Positions 6,210 to 14,001 of a stretch of 25,902 bases of DNA are shown here, piece after piece. The notes beneath the pieces were generated by a model. It saw only the letters and a program-made list of their open reading frames with translations, was not told the origin of the DNA and searched no databases. A program made the translations under genes and the position numbers. The DNA is from Methanobacteriota archaeon (lineage in GTDB: Archaea; Thermoplasmatota; Thermoplasmata; RBG-16-68-12). The stretch lies in assembly GCA_005878995.1 (NCBI GenBank), contig VBME01000106.1:1-25902 (forward strand). The letters are read 5' to 3'. Every line of letters begins with the position of its first letter. The stretch's first letter is position 1.

Positions 6210-6995
6210 TCACTCCCCATACCGGCGTTGCCGCATCTGGTATGACCGTAACGCCCGGAGGAAGTCGATTTTCCGGAAACCGGGCCAGTAGACGTCGACG
6301 AAATACAGCTCCGCGTAGGCGAGTTGCCACAGCAGGAAGTTCGAGATGCGCTCTTCGCCGCTCGTGCGCAGGACCAAATCCGGATCCGGGAGGTCGGCCG
6401 TGTATAACCGTTTCGAGAAGAACTTCTCGTCGACGTCGGCCGGGTCCACCTTGCCGGCCTGCGCGTCGCGGACGACATTGCGGATCGCCAAGAGGATTTC
6501 CTCCCGACCACCGTACGCGACCGCGACATTGAACCGGTACTGGTCGTAGTCCTTGGTCCGTGCCTCCGCATACTCGATTGCATCGATTACTTCCGCGGGA
6601 AGGAGCTCGCGGTTCCCGAACACGGTCACGCGGATCTTGTGCCGATGGACCCGTTCGTCATCGCCGACCTTGCGGAAATTCTCCGCGAACAGGTGCATGA
6701 GATGTTGGACTTCTTCGCTCTCGCGGCGGATGTTTTCCGTGGAGAACGCATAGACCGTGAGGATGCGGACCCCGACGTCGAGGCACCATTCGAGCACCTC
6801 CTCCAGCTTGTCGCGGCCCTTCGTGTGGCCATCGAGGACGTTGCCCAGACCGATCTCCCGCGCGAACCGGCGGTTCCCGTCCATGATGATCGCGACGTGC
6901 CGGGGGACCGCGGCCTGCTTGACCTGATGGAGGAGGCGACGCTCGTACGCTTGGTAGGCGGCGTCGCTGATGATTTTCGAGATGTCCGTCGGCAT
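6210..6995 (-). CDS. uppS: Cis-prenyltransferase (undecaprenyl/polyprenyl diphosphate synthase family)
   Basis: Condenses isopentenyl diphosphate in cis onto an allylic diphosphate. In archaea the product is the polyprenyl carrier lipid for glycan assembly at the membrane. The diagnostic HVAIIMDGNRRFA is at residues 33-45, with catalytic Asp39; VYAFSTEN (81-88) and RTSGEERISNFLLWQ (210-224) are also present. Length is 261 residues, normal for the family, with an extra N-terminal helix before the core. ATG 6995 is preferred over GTG 7010 because the box A at 7025-7030 predicts transcription starting near 7002. It is divergent from the TPD nuclease; the two promoter regions carry inverted copies of one 12-mer. 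Confidence 0.95.
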   Translation of the reverse strand: MPTDISKIISDAAYQAYERRLLHQVKQAAVPRHVAIIMDGNRRFAREIGLGNVLDGHTKGRDKLEEVLEWCLDVGVRILTVYAFSTENIRRESEEVQHLMHLFAENFRKVGDDERVHRHKIRVTVFGNRELLPAEVIDAIEYAEARTKDYDQYRFNVAVAYGGREEILLAIRNVVRDAQAGKVDPADVDEKFFSKRLYTADLPDPDLVLRTSGEERISNFLLWQLAYAELYFVDVYWPGFRKIDFLRALRSYQMRQRRYGE

Positions 6996-7024
6996 CGACG
7001 AACACCGCACGAGTGGGACCGACC

Positions 7025-7030
7025 TATTTA
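7025..7030 (-). promoter_or_regulatory. Box A element for uppS
   Basis: On the minus strand this reads TAAATA within GGATAAATAGG. It is about 32 bp before ATG 6995 and directly abuts the repeat copy at 7013-7024. Confidence 0.5.
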
Positions 7031-7046
7031 TCCATTCGCGGGAACG

Positions 7047-7072
7047 CCGCCGCCAGACGCCTCGGGCGGCGG
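7047..7072. repeat. Perfect 8-bp inverted repeat with 10-base loop
   Basis: CCGCCGCC (7047-7054) and GGCGGCGG (7065-7072) flank a ten-base loop in the space between divergent promoters. It could be a regulator site or DNA structure; GC-rich simple sequence makes chance possible. Confidence 0.3.
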
Positions 7073-7117
7073 ATTCGTAGCTGCGGACGAAGCAGTTTCG
7101 CGCATCTCGGCCGCAAA

Positions 7118-7126
7118 ATTATTTAA
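7118..7126 (+). promoter_or_regulatory. Box A-like element upstream of the TPD nuclease
   Basis: AT-rich ATTATTTAA in an otherwise GC-rich spacer. It predicts a start site near 7148 and a leader of about 40 bases before ATG 7191. Confidence 0.45.
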
Positions 7127-7190
7127 GGACGGTGCTCGGTTGGTCCCACCGTTCCATTCATCCCGTCGGCGTGATTTAGTGGCCTTATCG

Positions 7191-8027
7191 ATGAAATTGG
7201 TCGAGTATCAGGACCTTTACCGCAAGCTCGCGACCCCGGAGGACATCGACTTCCTCGCGGAGAACGCCGGGTACGACAAGGAACTTCTCCTCGTGATCTA
7301 CACGCAGCGCGTCGTACGCGAGACGACGAAGAAGTTCTACCGCGTGAAGGCGCAGGCCCGTCGGCTGGCGTTCATGTGGCAGAACGGAGAGAGCCTCCTC
7401 GAGATTGCGCGCAAGTTCGAGTTCCCGCCGATCTTGACCGCCCTGATGGTCCTCGAGCAACGGAAAATTTCCCGGAAGCAGTTCTGGAAGATGATCAACG
7501 ATCTTGCCAGCGTCAAGGACCGCCGTCTCAGTCGGGAGCTCGAGGACGTGAATCGCACGGACATCGTCTACTCCCCCGAGGGCAGCGCCCGTCAATACGC
7601 ACGCGGACGGTGGGGGGAGGCAAAGCTCCACACCTGGCTTGACGCCCGCGGGCTCGTGTACGAGACGGAGAAGGATCTTCGCGCGAAGTACGACAAGACG
7701 CCCGACATCTTGTTGCACAAGCCTCTCGAGATGAACGGTTCGAGGAAGTACTGGATCGAGTCGAAAGCGACGTTCGGAGACCCCTACGAAATTCGGCGCC
7801 ACCTCCGGAAGCAGCTCCAACCGTACAGTGACCTGTTTGGCGACGGGGCCGTCGTCTACTGGTTCGGCCACGTGGACGATCAACAGTACGAACTGCCGGT
7901 GGGGGTTGACATCGTCAGCCCGCAGTTTTTCGAGACGCCACCGGTTCCGTTCCCATATGTGCCCGTCGGCGAGACTCCGCTCGAGGAAGCGCCGCTCCAA
8001 CCCGGCGCGGTCGGTCTCCGTGAGTAG
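7191..8027 (+). CDS. TPD-motif PD-(D/E)xK nuclease, archaeal homologue of CDIN1/C15orf41
   Basis: A 278-residue protein. Residues 1-115 are helical, with two helix-turn-helix-like segments (about 17-60, and 66-105 around SLLEIARKFEFPPILTALMVLEQ). The C-terminal half is a restriction-endonuclease-like fold: GRWGEAKLHTWL (139-150), YDKTPDILL with the TPD motif at 170-172, then YWIESKATFGD (187-197), giving Asp172 and Glu190-x-Lys192 as the PD-ExK residues. The KTPD...WIESKA(S/T)FGD layout closely matches human CDIN1, the nuclease linked to congenital dyserythropoietic anaemia. The archaeal role is unknown; DNA processing is inferred. ATG 7191 begins the conserved N-terminal helix. Downstream, aIF1A has its own box A. 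Confidence 0.85.
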   Translation: MKLVEYQDLYRKLATPEDIDFLAENAGYDKELLLVIYTQRVVRETTKKFYRVKAQARRLAFMWQNGESLLEIARKFEFPPILTALMVLEQRKISRKQFWKMINDLASVKDRRLSRELEDVNRTDIVYSPEGSARQYARGRWGEAKLHTWLDARGLVYETEKDLRAKYDKTPDILLHKPLEMNGSRKYWIESKATFGDPYEIRRHLRKQLQPYSDLFGDGAVVYWFGHVDDQQYELPVGVDIVSPQFFETPPVPFPYVPVGETPLEEAPLQPGAVGLRE

Positions 8028-8039
8028 CCGCCGAAAACG

Positions 8040-8044
8040 TTTAA
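8040..8044 (+). promoter_or_regulatory. Box A element for the aIF1A cluster
   Basis: TTTAA within GTTTAAGG, centred 25 bp before GTG 8067, predicts a leaderless transcript. Confidence 0.5.
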
Positions 8045-8066
8045 GGTCTCTCGTCGCATCGTCGCT

Positions 8067-8375
8067 GTGGTGCCGGAAGAAGAAGTCGTCCGGGTCCGCA
8101 TGCCGCGGGGGAAAGACGGCGAAATTCTCGGAATCGCGGACCAACTCCTGGGAGCGTCGCGGATTCGCGTGATGTGCCAGGACGGGAAAAGCCGGCTCGG
8201 TCGGATCCCCGGGAAGCTGAAGAAGCGGATGTGGATCCGGGAGGGCGATCTCCTCGTCGTCAAGGTGTGGCAGTTCCAAGACGAAAAATGTGACATCCGC
8301 CACCGCTACACGAAGACGGAGTCGACCTACATGAGCCGCCGCGGCCTCATCCCCAAAGCGATCAATATCTTCTGA
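8067..8375 (+). CDS. Translation initiation factor aIF1A
   Basis: Binds the small ribosomal subunit A site during initiation, like eukaryotic eIF1A. The 102-residue protein has the OB-fold pattern EVVRVRMPRGKDGEILGIADQLLGASRIRVMC, followed by LGRIPGKLKKRMWIREGDLLVVKVW and a C-terminal stretch with DIRHRYTKTE. It starts at GTG 8067 or GTG 8070, adjacent in-frame codons; the box A at 8040-8044 fits either and implies no leader. Rio1 and KH genes follow on the same strand, a grouping conserved in archaea and tied to small-subunit assembly and initiation. Confidence 0.95.
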   Translation: MVPEEEVVRVRMPRGKDGEILGIADQLLGASRIRVMCQDGKSRLGRIPGKLKKRMWIREGDLLVVKVWQFQDEKCDIRHRYTKTESTYMSRRGLIPKAINIF

Positions 8376-8421
8376 CAGTCCACAAAGCTCTTAGTCGGGC
8401 GGATCGTTCGTTTCGCAGGTC

Positions 8422-9186
8422 ATGATTGACGAGCGACGCATGCGAGGCTTGGAGGCTCAGGTCGACGCACTGCGGACGAAGGAGAAAGACTCGGACACCC
8501 GCAAGACCTACGACGAGGTCTTCGACCACGCCGCCCTCCTGACGATTGCCCAGCTGATCACGGACGGGGTCCTCTCAACCCTTGACTACCCGGTGAGCAC
8601 GGGGAAGGAGGCGAACGTCTTCCACGCGACGGGCCCCGATCGGCGCGCGAAGGCGGTGAAGATTTACCGGATCGCGACCGCGACGTTCCGGAACATCGCC
8701 GTGTACATCGAGGGCGATCCGCGCTTTAAGAAAGTGAAGCGGGCGACGAGACCCACGCTCCTGGCCTGGGCCCAGAAGGAATACAAGAACCTCGTCCGGA
8801 TGGGGGACGCCGGTGTGCGTGTGCCGAACCCGGAACGGGTGCTCGACAACGTCCTAGTGATGGAGTACATCGGGGACGAGACCCAGCCTGCGCCGTCCCT
8901 CCGCGAGATCGCCCTGGAGGACCCACACGCCGTCTTCAATGATGTCGTGGCGAACATGCGCGGAATCCGGGAGTCGGAACTCGTGCACGCGGATTTGAGC
9001 GAATACAACCTCTTGTGGTGGGCCGGGCAAGTCGTCGTCATCGATGTTGGACAAGCGGTCACCCTGGACCACCCGCGGGCGGCGGAGTGGTTCAAGAGGG
9101 ACGTTGCGAACGTGGCGCGGTTCTTCAAGCGCCGGCGCGTCGACGTGACCCCGGCGACCCTCGAGCGAGCGATCTTGGAAGGATGA
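8422..9186 (+). CDS. rio1: RIO1-type atypical serine protein kinase/ATPase
   Basis: Atypical kinase that acts as an ATPase in late 30S/40S subunit maturation. The 254-residue protein shows STGKEANVF (59-67, the flexible loop typical of RIO1), the ATP-lysine strand AKAVKIYR (76-83), the catalytic loop HADLSEYNLLW (189-199, Asp191 and Asn196) and the metal-binding IDVGQAV (207-213, Asp208). The N-terminal 25 residues are a charged helix. A weak box-like CTCTTAG about 29 bp before ATG 8422 could give a separate transcript. The stop is one base from the KH gene start, so these two are coupled. Confidence 0.95.
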   Translation: MIDERRMRGLEAQVDALRTKEKDSDTRKTYDEVFDHAALLTIAQLITDGVLSTLDYPVSTGKEANVFHATGPDRRAKAVKIYRIATATFRNIAVYIEGDPRFKKVKRATRPTLLAWAQKEYKNLVRMGDAGVRVPNPERVLDNVLVMEYIGDETQPAPSLREIALEDPHAVFNDVVANMRGIRESELVHADLSEYNLLWWAGQVVVIDVGQAVTLDHPRAAEWFKRDVANVARFFKRRRVDVTPATLERAILEG

Positions 9187-9187
9187 G

Positions 9188-9724
9188 ATGCTTTACGCGC
9201 GAATTTCCGCGGAACGCATCGGCGTACTGATCGGGTCCGAAGGCACGACGAAAGACCGCCTACAGAAGGCCACCGGGACGCGAATCGCCGTGGACTCCAC
9301 GAACGGCGAGGTCACGATCGACGAGTCGACGGCGAACGATCCGGTCTTGGCCCTGAAGGCCCGCGACATCGTCCATGCGATGGCGCGCGGGTTCTCCGAA
9401 GATCGGGCGTTCCGACTCCTCGACGAGGACGCCTACTTGGAGATCCTCGACATCAAAGAGTTCGCGCACTCCAAGAATCGCGTGTCCCAGATTCGCGGTC
9501 GGTTGATTGGAACTCGGGGCAAGACGCGTCGGCTGATCGAGGAGCTCACGGGGGTCGAGGTCAGTGTGTGGGGGCACACGATCGCGCTGATTGGCGGATC
9601 GTTCGAGATGGCGATCGCACGGGAGGCGGTCTTCATGCTCCTCCGCGGCAGCGAGCACAAGACCGTGTACCGGTTCCTCGAGCGGAAGCGGGCCGACCTC
9701 AAGGTCTACCAAATGGGCTTCTGA
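9188..9724 (+). CDS. KH-domain RNA-binding protein, archaeal Pno1/Dim2 type
   Basis: Two tandem KH domains in 178 residues: the first with loop IGSEG (15-19), the second with GRLIGTRGKTRRLIEELTG (104-122). The stretch between them contains the family-specific FSEDRAFRLLDEDAYLEILDI. Pno1/Dim2 binds the 3' end region of small-subunit rRNA and works with Nob1 and Rio kinases in maturation; Rio1 lies immediately upstream with a one-base spacer. Length is standard for archaeal members. Confidence 0.93.
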   Translation: MLYARISAERIGVLIGSEGTTKDRLQKATGTRIAVDSTNGEVTIDESTANDPVLALKARDIVHAMARGFSEDRAFRLLDEDAYLEILDIKEFAHSKNRVSQIRGRLIGTRGKTRRLIEELTGVEVSVWGHTIALIGGSFEMAIAREAVFMLLRGSEHKTVYRFLERKRADLKVYQMGF

Positions 9725-9755
9725 CGTTCCCCAGGGAAACGAGCCGCGAAGATTG

Positions 9756-9761
9756 TTATAG
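9756..9761 (+). promoter_or_regulatory. Box A element for the PPDK gene
   Basis: TTATAG centred about 34 bp before ATG 9792 predicts a leader of about eight bases. Confidence 0.45.
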
Positions 9762-9791
9762 GCGCACCGGACTACCGCGGCGGAGTCCCAC

Positions 9792-12692
9792 ATGCCGAAG
9801 CATGTTTACCTGTTTGAAGAAGGCACCGCCTCGATGCGGGATCTCCTCGGCGGCAAAGGAGCCGGCCTCGCCGAGATGACGCGTCTTGGGCTCGCCGTCC
9901 CGCCCGGCTTCACGATTACGACGAAGGCGTGCAACGCGTACAGTAAGTCGGGGCGCTTTCCGCCCGGGATGTGGAAGCAGGCCGACGCCGCGCTCTCTCA
10001 GGTCGAGTCCAAAGGGGGTCGTCGGTTTGGGGACCCCGCGAACCCGCTGTTGGTTTCCGTTCGGTCCGGTGCGAAAATCTCGATGCCCGGGATGATGGAC
10101 ACGGTCCTGAACATCGGACTGAACGACTCGACCGTCGAGGCTCTCGCCCAGATGTCGAACGAACGGTTCGCCTGGGATGCGTATCGGCGACTCTTGTCGA
10201 TGTACGGTCGGATTGTGAAGGAGATCGACACTCGCAAGTTCGAAGCGATCTTGGAACGCCACAAAGAGAAAACCGCAGCCCGCAAAGACACCGACCTAGG
10301 CCCAGGCGCGCTGAAAGCGATCGTAGCGGATTTCAAGGAATTGTACCGCCACGAGGTCGGCGAGGAATTCCCTTCGGACGTGAAACAGCAACTGCGGGAA
10401 TCCGTGGCGGCCATCTTCCGATCTTGGAACGGGAAGCGGGCGGTGGACTACCGGACCTTCAACAAGATCCCGCACACGCTCGGGACCGCCGCGAACATCC
10501 AGATGATGGTGTTCGGCAACATGGGGCCCGACTCCGGAACGGGGGTTGCGTTCACCCGGAACCAAGTGACGGGCGCGAAAGAACTGTATGGGGAATACCT
10601 CCCGAACGCCCAGGGGGAGGACGTCGTCGCGGGAATCCGAACCCCGATGAAAGTCGCGGAGCTTCGAGGCAGTTACCCGGAGATCTACGCCGACCTCTCA
10701 CGCGTCGCGGAGCGGCTTGAGAACCATTTCCGAGAGGCGCAAGACATCGAGTTCACCGTCGAGCGGGGGACGCTGTGGATCCTCCAGACCCGGGCCGCCA
10801 ACCCTCCCGCCCGGGCCGCCGTGCGGATCGCCCTCGACATGGTGGGAGAGCACCTGGTTACGAAGCAGGAGGCCCTCCTCCGTGTCAAACCGGATCATGT
10901 GGTTCAACTGCTCCTCCCGCAGTTCGACGAAACGGCAAAGACCGAGGCGAGGCGGGCGGGCCAATTACTCGCGATAGGCCTGAACGCGTCCCCCGGTGCC
11001 GCGATGGGCGTCGTGGCCTTCGATCCCGACGAGGCCGAGAGGATCGGCCGGGGCGAGGGAAAGCCGGTCATCCTCGTGCGGGTCGAGACCTCCCCGGACG
11101 ACGTACATGGAATCCTTCATTCGAAAGGCGTCCTCACCGCGCGTGGCGGTGCCACGAGCCATGCGGCCGTCGTGACCCGGGGCCTCGGCATCCCGTGCGT
11201 TGCCGGCTGCGAGGCAATCCAGGTCGACTACGACGCGGCCGAATTCCGCGTCGGGGACAAGGTCGTTCGTCGCGGCGAACATCTCGCGATCGACGGCAGC
11301 ACGGGCGAGGTCTTCGCGGGAGCGATTCGGACGATCGCCCCGGACTTCGAGCGAGAGGCCGATCTGCAGACCCTGCTCGGCTGGGCCGACGAGGAACGGG
11401 CGCTGCAGGTGTGGGCGAACGCCGACTATCCGCGAGACGCGGCGCGGGCGCGGAAGTTTGGCGCCCAAGGCATCGGCCTCGACCGCACGGAACACATGTT
11501 CATGGAAACCGATCGACTGCCGATCGTCCACGAGATGATCCTTGCCGCCCCTGCGTACCGGAAGGCCCGGCGGCAACGCGAGGCGGTGGCAGGCCAGTTG
11601 GACACCGCCTCGGGCGATCGGCGGCGCGACCTCGAGGGGCGGCTCGCCGAACTCGACTCTCGCCTCGAGGATCTCTCGAGGCGGTACCTCGGATCCCTCG
11701 AGCGCATCGGCCAAATGCAGCGGGACGACTTCGTCGGAATCCTGAGGGAAATGGCCGGACTCCCCGTGATCATCCGCCTGATCGATCCTCCGCTCCATGA
11801 GTTCCTGCCGCGGTACGAGACCTTGCTCGTCCAGGTGACGAAGCTGAGAATCGCGCGCGAGGACCCCGAGGCGTTCGTCCGCGCCGCAACCGCCGAGGAG
11901 GACCGGGCGCTCCTCGCGGAAGCCCGGAAGGCCGGCGGCTCGGATCTCACTCGAGGGATCCAGGCGCTCTTGCCGAGGAAGGAGCGTCTCCTCGAAGCCG
12001 TCAAGCTCTCCCGCGAGGCCAACCCGATGCTCGGACTTCGGGGCTGTCGCCTCGGCATCATGTTTCCCGAGATCACCCGGATGCAAGTCCGCGCGATCTT
12101 CGAGGCGGCATGTCGCCTCCAGAGGGAAGGCGTCGATGTCCGGCCGGAAATCATGATCCCGTTGGTCGGCCTCTCGGAGGAGTTGCGGGTCGAGCGGGAG
12201 GCGCTCGAAGCGGAGGCGAAGAGCGTCATGGAGCGGGAGGGCGTTTCGGTCGCCTACAAGTTCGGCACCATGATCGAGATCCCGAGGGCCGCCCTCGTCG
12301 CCGACGAGATCGCCCGGCACGCGGAGTTCTTCTCGTTCGGGACGAACGACCTCACGCAAACGACGATGGGGTATAGCCGCGACGACGCGGAGGCCAAGTT
12401 CCTGCTCGACTACATCGAGGAGGGCATCCTGCCGAACAACCCGTTCCAGACGATTGACCGCGAGGGCGTGGGCCAGCTGATGCGGATGTGCGTCCAGCGC
12501 GGGCGCAAAGTCCGCCCGAATCTCGAGATCGGGATTTGCGGCGAGCACGGCGGGGACCCGGCGAGCATCGACTTGTGCCACGAGCTCGGCCTCAACTACG
12601 TCTCGTGCTCGCCGTTCCGCGTGCCCGTGGCCCGCCTCGCGGCCGCCCATGCAACGCTGCGACGCAAGATGCCCGCGTCCGAGGACCGCTGA
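9792..12692 (+). CDS. ppdK: Pyruvate, phosphate dikinase
   Basis: Interconverts pyruvate, ATP and phosphate with phosphoenolpyruvate, AMP and pyrophosphate; it can run toward gluconeogenesis or pyrophosphate-linked glycolysis. N-terminal ATP-grasp region: LLGGKGAGLAEMTRLGLAVPPGFTI. Swivelling domain: GGATSHAAVVTRGLGIPCV with phospho-accepting His457. C-terminal barrel: RTEHMF with Arg565, FSFGTNDLTQTTMGYSRDDA, CGEHGGDP and NYVSCSPFRVP with catalytic Cys939. At 966 residues it is about 90-100 longer than common bacterial PPDK. The extra length falls in the barrel: a charged helical insert of about 40 residues after MILAAP, and another of about 40 after PPLHEFLPRYE. The catalytic residues are intact. 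The membrane protease begins 14 bp downstream. Confidence 0.97.
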   Translation: MPKHVYLFEEGTASMRDLLGGKGAGLAEMTRLGLAVPPGFTITTKACNAYSKSGRFPPGMWKQADAALSQVESKGGRRFGDPANPLLVSVRSGAKISMPGMMDTVLNIGLNDSTVEALAQMSNERFAWDAYRRLLSMYGRIVKEIDTRKFEAILERHKEKTAARKDTDLGPGALKAIVADFKELYRHEVGEEFPSDVKQQLRESVAAIFRSWNGKRAVDYRTFNKIPHTLGTAANIQMMVFGNMGPDSGTGVAFTRNQVTGAKELYGEYLPNAQGEDVVAGIRTPMKVAELRGSYPEIYADLSRVAERLENHFREAQDIEFTVERGTLWILQTRAANPPARAAVRIALDMVGEHLVTKQEALLRVKPDHVVQLLLPQFDETAKTEARRAGQLLAIGLNASPGAAMGVVAFDPDEAERIGRGEGKPVILVRVETSPDDVHGILHSKGVLTARGGATSHAAVVTRGLGIPCVAGCEAIQVDYDAAEFRVGDKVVRRGEHLAIDGSTGEVFAGAIRTIAPDFEREADLQTLLGWADEERALQVWANADYPRDAARARKFGAQGIGLDRTEHMFMETDRLPIVHEMILAAPAYRKARRQREAVAGQLDTASGDRRRDLEGRLAELDSRLEDLSRRYLGSLERIGQMQRDDFVGILREMAGLPVIIRLIDPPLHEFLPRYETLLVQVTKLRIAREDPEAFVRAATAEEDRALLAEARKAGGSDLTRGIQALLPRKERLLEAVKLSREANPMLGLRGCRLGIMFPEITRMQVRAIFEAACRLQREGVDVRPEIMIPLVGLSEELRVEREALEAEAKSVMEREGVSVAYKFGTMIEIPRAALVADEIARHAEFFSFGTNDLTQTTMGYSRDDAEAKFLLDYIEEGILPNNPFQTIDREGVGQLMRMCVQRGRKVRPNLEIGICGEHGGDPASIDLCHELGLNYVSCSPFRVPVARLAAAHATLRRKMPASEDR

Positions 12693-12706
12693 CCCGAGGC
12701 CTCGGC

Positions 12707-13477
12707 ATGGCGGACTTGGCGACCTCTCCGTACTTTCTCCTTATCCTGCTCGTCGCCGCGTTTGCACTCCCGCTCGTCTACCTCGTGTGGATCCGGAACT
12801 CCGTTCGGTCCGGCCGGGAGCCCTGGTCCACGGTCCTGAAGGCGTTCTCGTGGGGCGCGGTGCTCAGCGTGATCATCGCCTTGGTCCTCAGCCTCGTGTT
12901 CATCCTGATTCTCAATCAAATCGGGCCCTTGAACGACTTCTTCGCCCGCCGATTCGGGGACCCGACCACCGCGATCGGAGTCCTCGTCGTCGCCCCGATC
13001 GTCGAGGAAGCCGCGAAAGGCGTCGGAGCGACCGCGGGTCGTCCCCAGACCCAGTCGAAGGCGGACGGCCTGGTCTACGGCGCGGCCGCGGGCCTCGGAT
13101 TCTCCGCGATGGAGAACTTGTTCTACGCGCTCGCGGCGCTGTTTGTCGCCGGCGTCGGTCCGTCCGGCTCCCTCATCGTGGTCGGGGTGCGATCCTTTTC
13201 CTCCTCGTTCCTCCACGCGAGTTCAACCGCGGTTTTCGGGTACGGGCTTGCGAAGGCTTGGCTCACCAAGCGACCGTGGGCGATCTTGCCGTTCTACTTC
13301 GTCGCAGTCGGCATGCACGCGACGTTCAACTTCTTCTCGACCCTCGCGCTCACGTATTCGGATCAAAACAACATCGTGGGCGAAGCCCTTGCGTTCGTCG
13401 CGGCGGTGACTTTCGCGATCGTCGCATTCTCTGTCGTGCGGTTGAGGCTCGCGTCGGGGCGGCCTGCGTCGCGGTAA
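12707..13477 (+). CDS. PrsW-type intramembrane glutamic protease family protein
   Basis: A 256-residue polytopic membrane protein. Hydrophobic segments lie near residues 8-28, 44-70, 86-100, 121-146, 155-163, 190-214 and 226-246. Catalytic-type motifs of the PrsW/CPBP superfamily are all present: APIVEEAAKG (97-105, Glu100-Glu101 and Lys104), GFSAMENLFY (131-140, Glu136), FLHASSTAVFGYG (168-180, His170) and GMHATFNFF (202-210, His204). PrsW cleaves an anti-sigma factor in Bacillus; archaeal substrates are unknown. ATG 12707 is 14 bp after the PPDK stop, with GAGG in between, so it is probably co-transcribed, though no functional link is obvious. Confidence 0.88.
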   Translation: MADLATSPYFLLILLVAAFALPLVYLVWIRNSVRSGREPWSTVLKAFSWGAVLSVIIALVLSLVFILILNQIGPLNDFFARRFGDPTTAIGVLVVAPIVEEAAKGVGATAGRPQTQSKADGLVYGAAAGLGFSAMENLFYALAALFVAGVGPSGSLIVVGVRSFSSSFLHASSTAVFGYGLAKAWLTKRPWAILPFYFVAVGMHATFNFFSTLALTYSDQNNIVGEALAFVAAVTFAIVAFSVVRLRLASGRPASR

Positions 13478-13498
13478 GGCGAGCCGCTCACGAAATCG

Positions 13499-13505
13499 TT
13501 ATTTA
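13499..13505 (+). promoter_or_regulatory. Box A element for the 13531 gene
   Basis: TTATTTA centred 29 bp before ATG 13531 fits a leaderless or nearly leaderless transcript and supports that start. Confidence 0.5.
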
Positions 13506-13530
13506 CGCCGGACCGCGTGCAGACCGGCGC

Positions 13531-14001
13531 ATGCGGTTTCGCTTCGAGATGGATGGGGAAGCCTACTCGAAAAATAAGGAGTCCTTCAAACGGATTCTCG
13601 CGAAGCACGGCTTGCGGTGGAAGGGCTCTCTCGAGCGGCCGTTCTGGGCGAGCGGGAGCGAGCGCGTGACGGCCGTCTTCGATCGGGACCGGGAGAAGGA
13701 CGTCCTGCGGAACGCGATTCTCCTGTGGGAGAGCGTGAAGAAGTCGACCCTCCTGGAGGAGCTGAAAGGTTGGGCCTGGGAGGTTGGCGCGAACGTCTCG
13801 GAGGATCGGTCGCCCTCTGCGGAGGAGGTCACGGACGACGTTGAACGGGCGCTCCGGAACTGGGACCTTATCTGGAAACCGAACGTGGACCTCTTGCGGG
13901 CGCAGGGGCGGCCCACGACGTGGATTGAAGCGGACGTGAAGCGCTGGAAGCAGCGACGACTCGAGCGGCGCCGCGAGCTCATGGGCCAGGCGATGGACTA
14001 G
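13531..14001 (+). CDS. Conserved-looking hypothetical protein (156 aa)
   Basis: I do not recognise a family. The protein starts with MRFRFEMDGEAYSK and is highly charged. It has about six aromatic Trp residues, a beta-like first third (RVTAVFDRDREKDVL) and a helical remainder. The last 45 residues (WIEADVKRWKQRRLERRRE) form a long basic helix that could bind nucleic acid. The frame continues upstream, but the box A at 13499-13505 puts the start at ATG 13531. Codon use matches its neighbours. Its TAG stop shares the CTAG palindrome with the stop of the zinc-ribbon gene on the other strand. Confidence 0.75.
   Translation: MRFRFEMDGEAYSKNKESFKRILAKHGLRWKGSLERPFWASGSERVTAVFDRDREKDVLRNAILLWESVKKSTLLEELKGWAWEVGANVSEDRSPSAEEVTDDVERALRNWDLIWKPNVDLLRAQGRPTTWIEADVKRWKQRRLERRRELMGQAMD

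Larger units (their letters stand above)
7013..7149. repeat. Inverted pair of a 12-mer (GGTYGGTCCCAC) at divergent promoters
   Basis: The minus strand at 7024-7013 reads GGTCGGTCCCAC, just downstream of the uppS box A. The plus strand at 7138-7149 reads GGTTGGTCCCAC, downstream of the TPD-nuclease box A. Eleven of twelve bases agree and each copy points along its own transcript, so a shared operator is plausible. Confidence 0.45.

Noticed and set aside
7011..7190. Possible RNA gene in the uppS-TPD nuclease spacer
   Set aside because: No tRNA-like TTC-loop sequence or cloverleaf could be built; the region is explained by divergent promoters and short inverted repeats.
10965..12650. 561-codon open frame on the minus strand opposite the PPDK gene
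   Set aside because: The plus strand encodes unmistakable PPDK motifs throughout. The antisense frame is low-complexity His/Asp/Arg/Leu sequence typical of GC-rich shadow frames.
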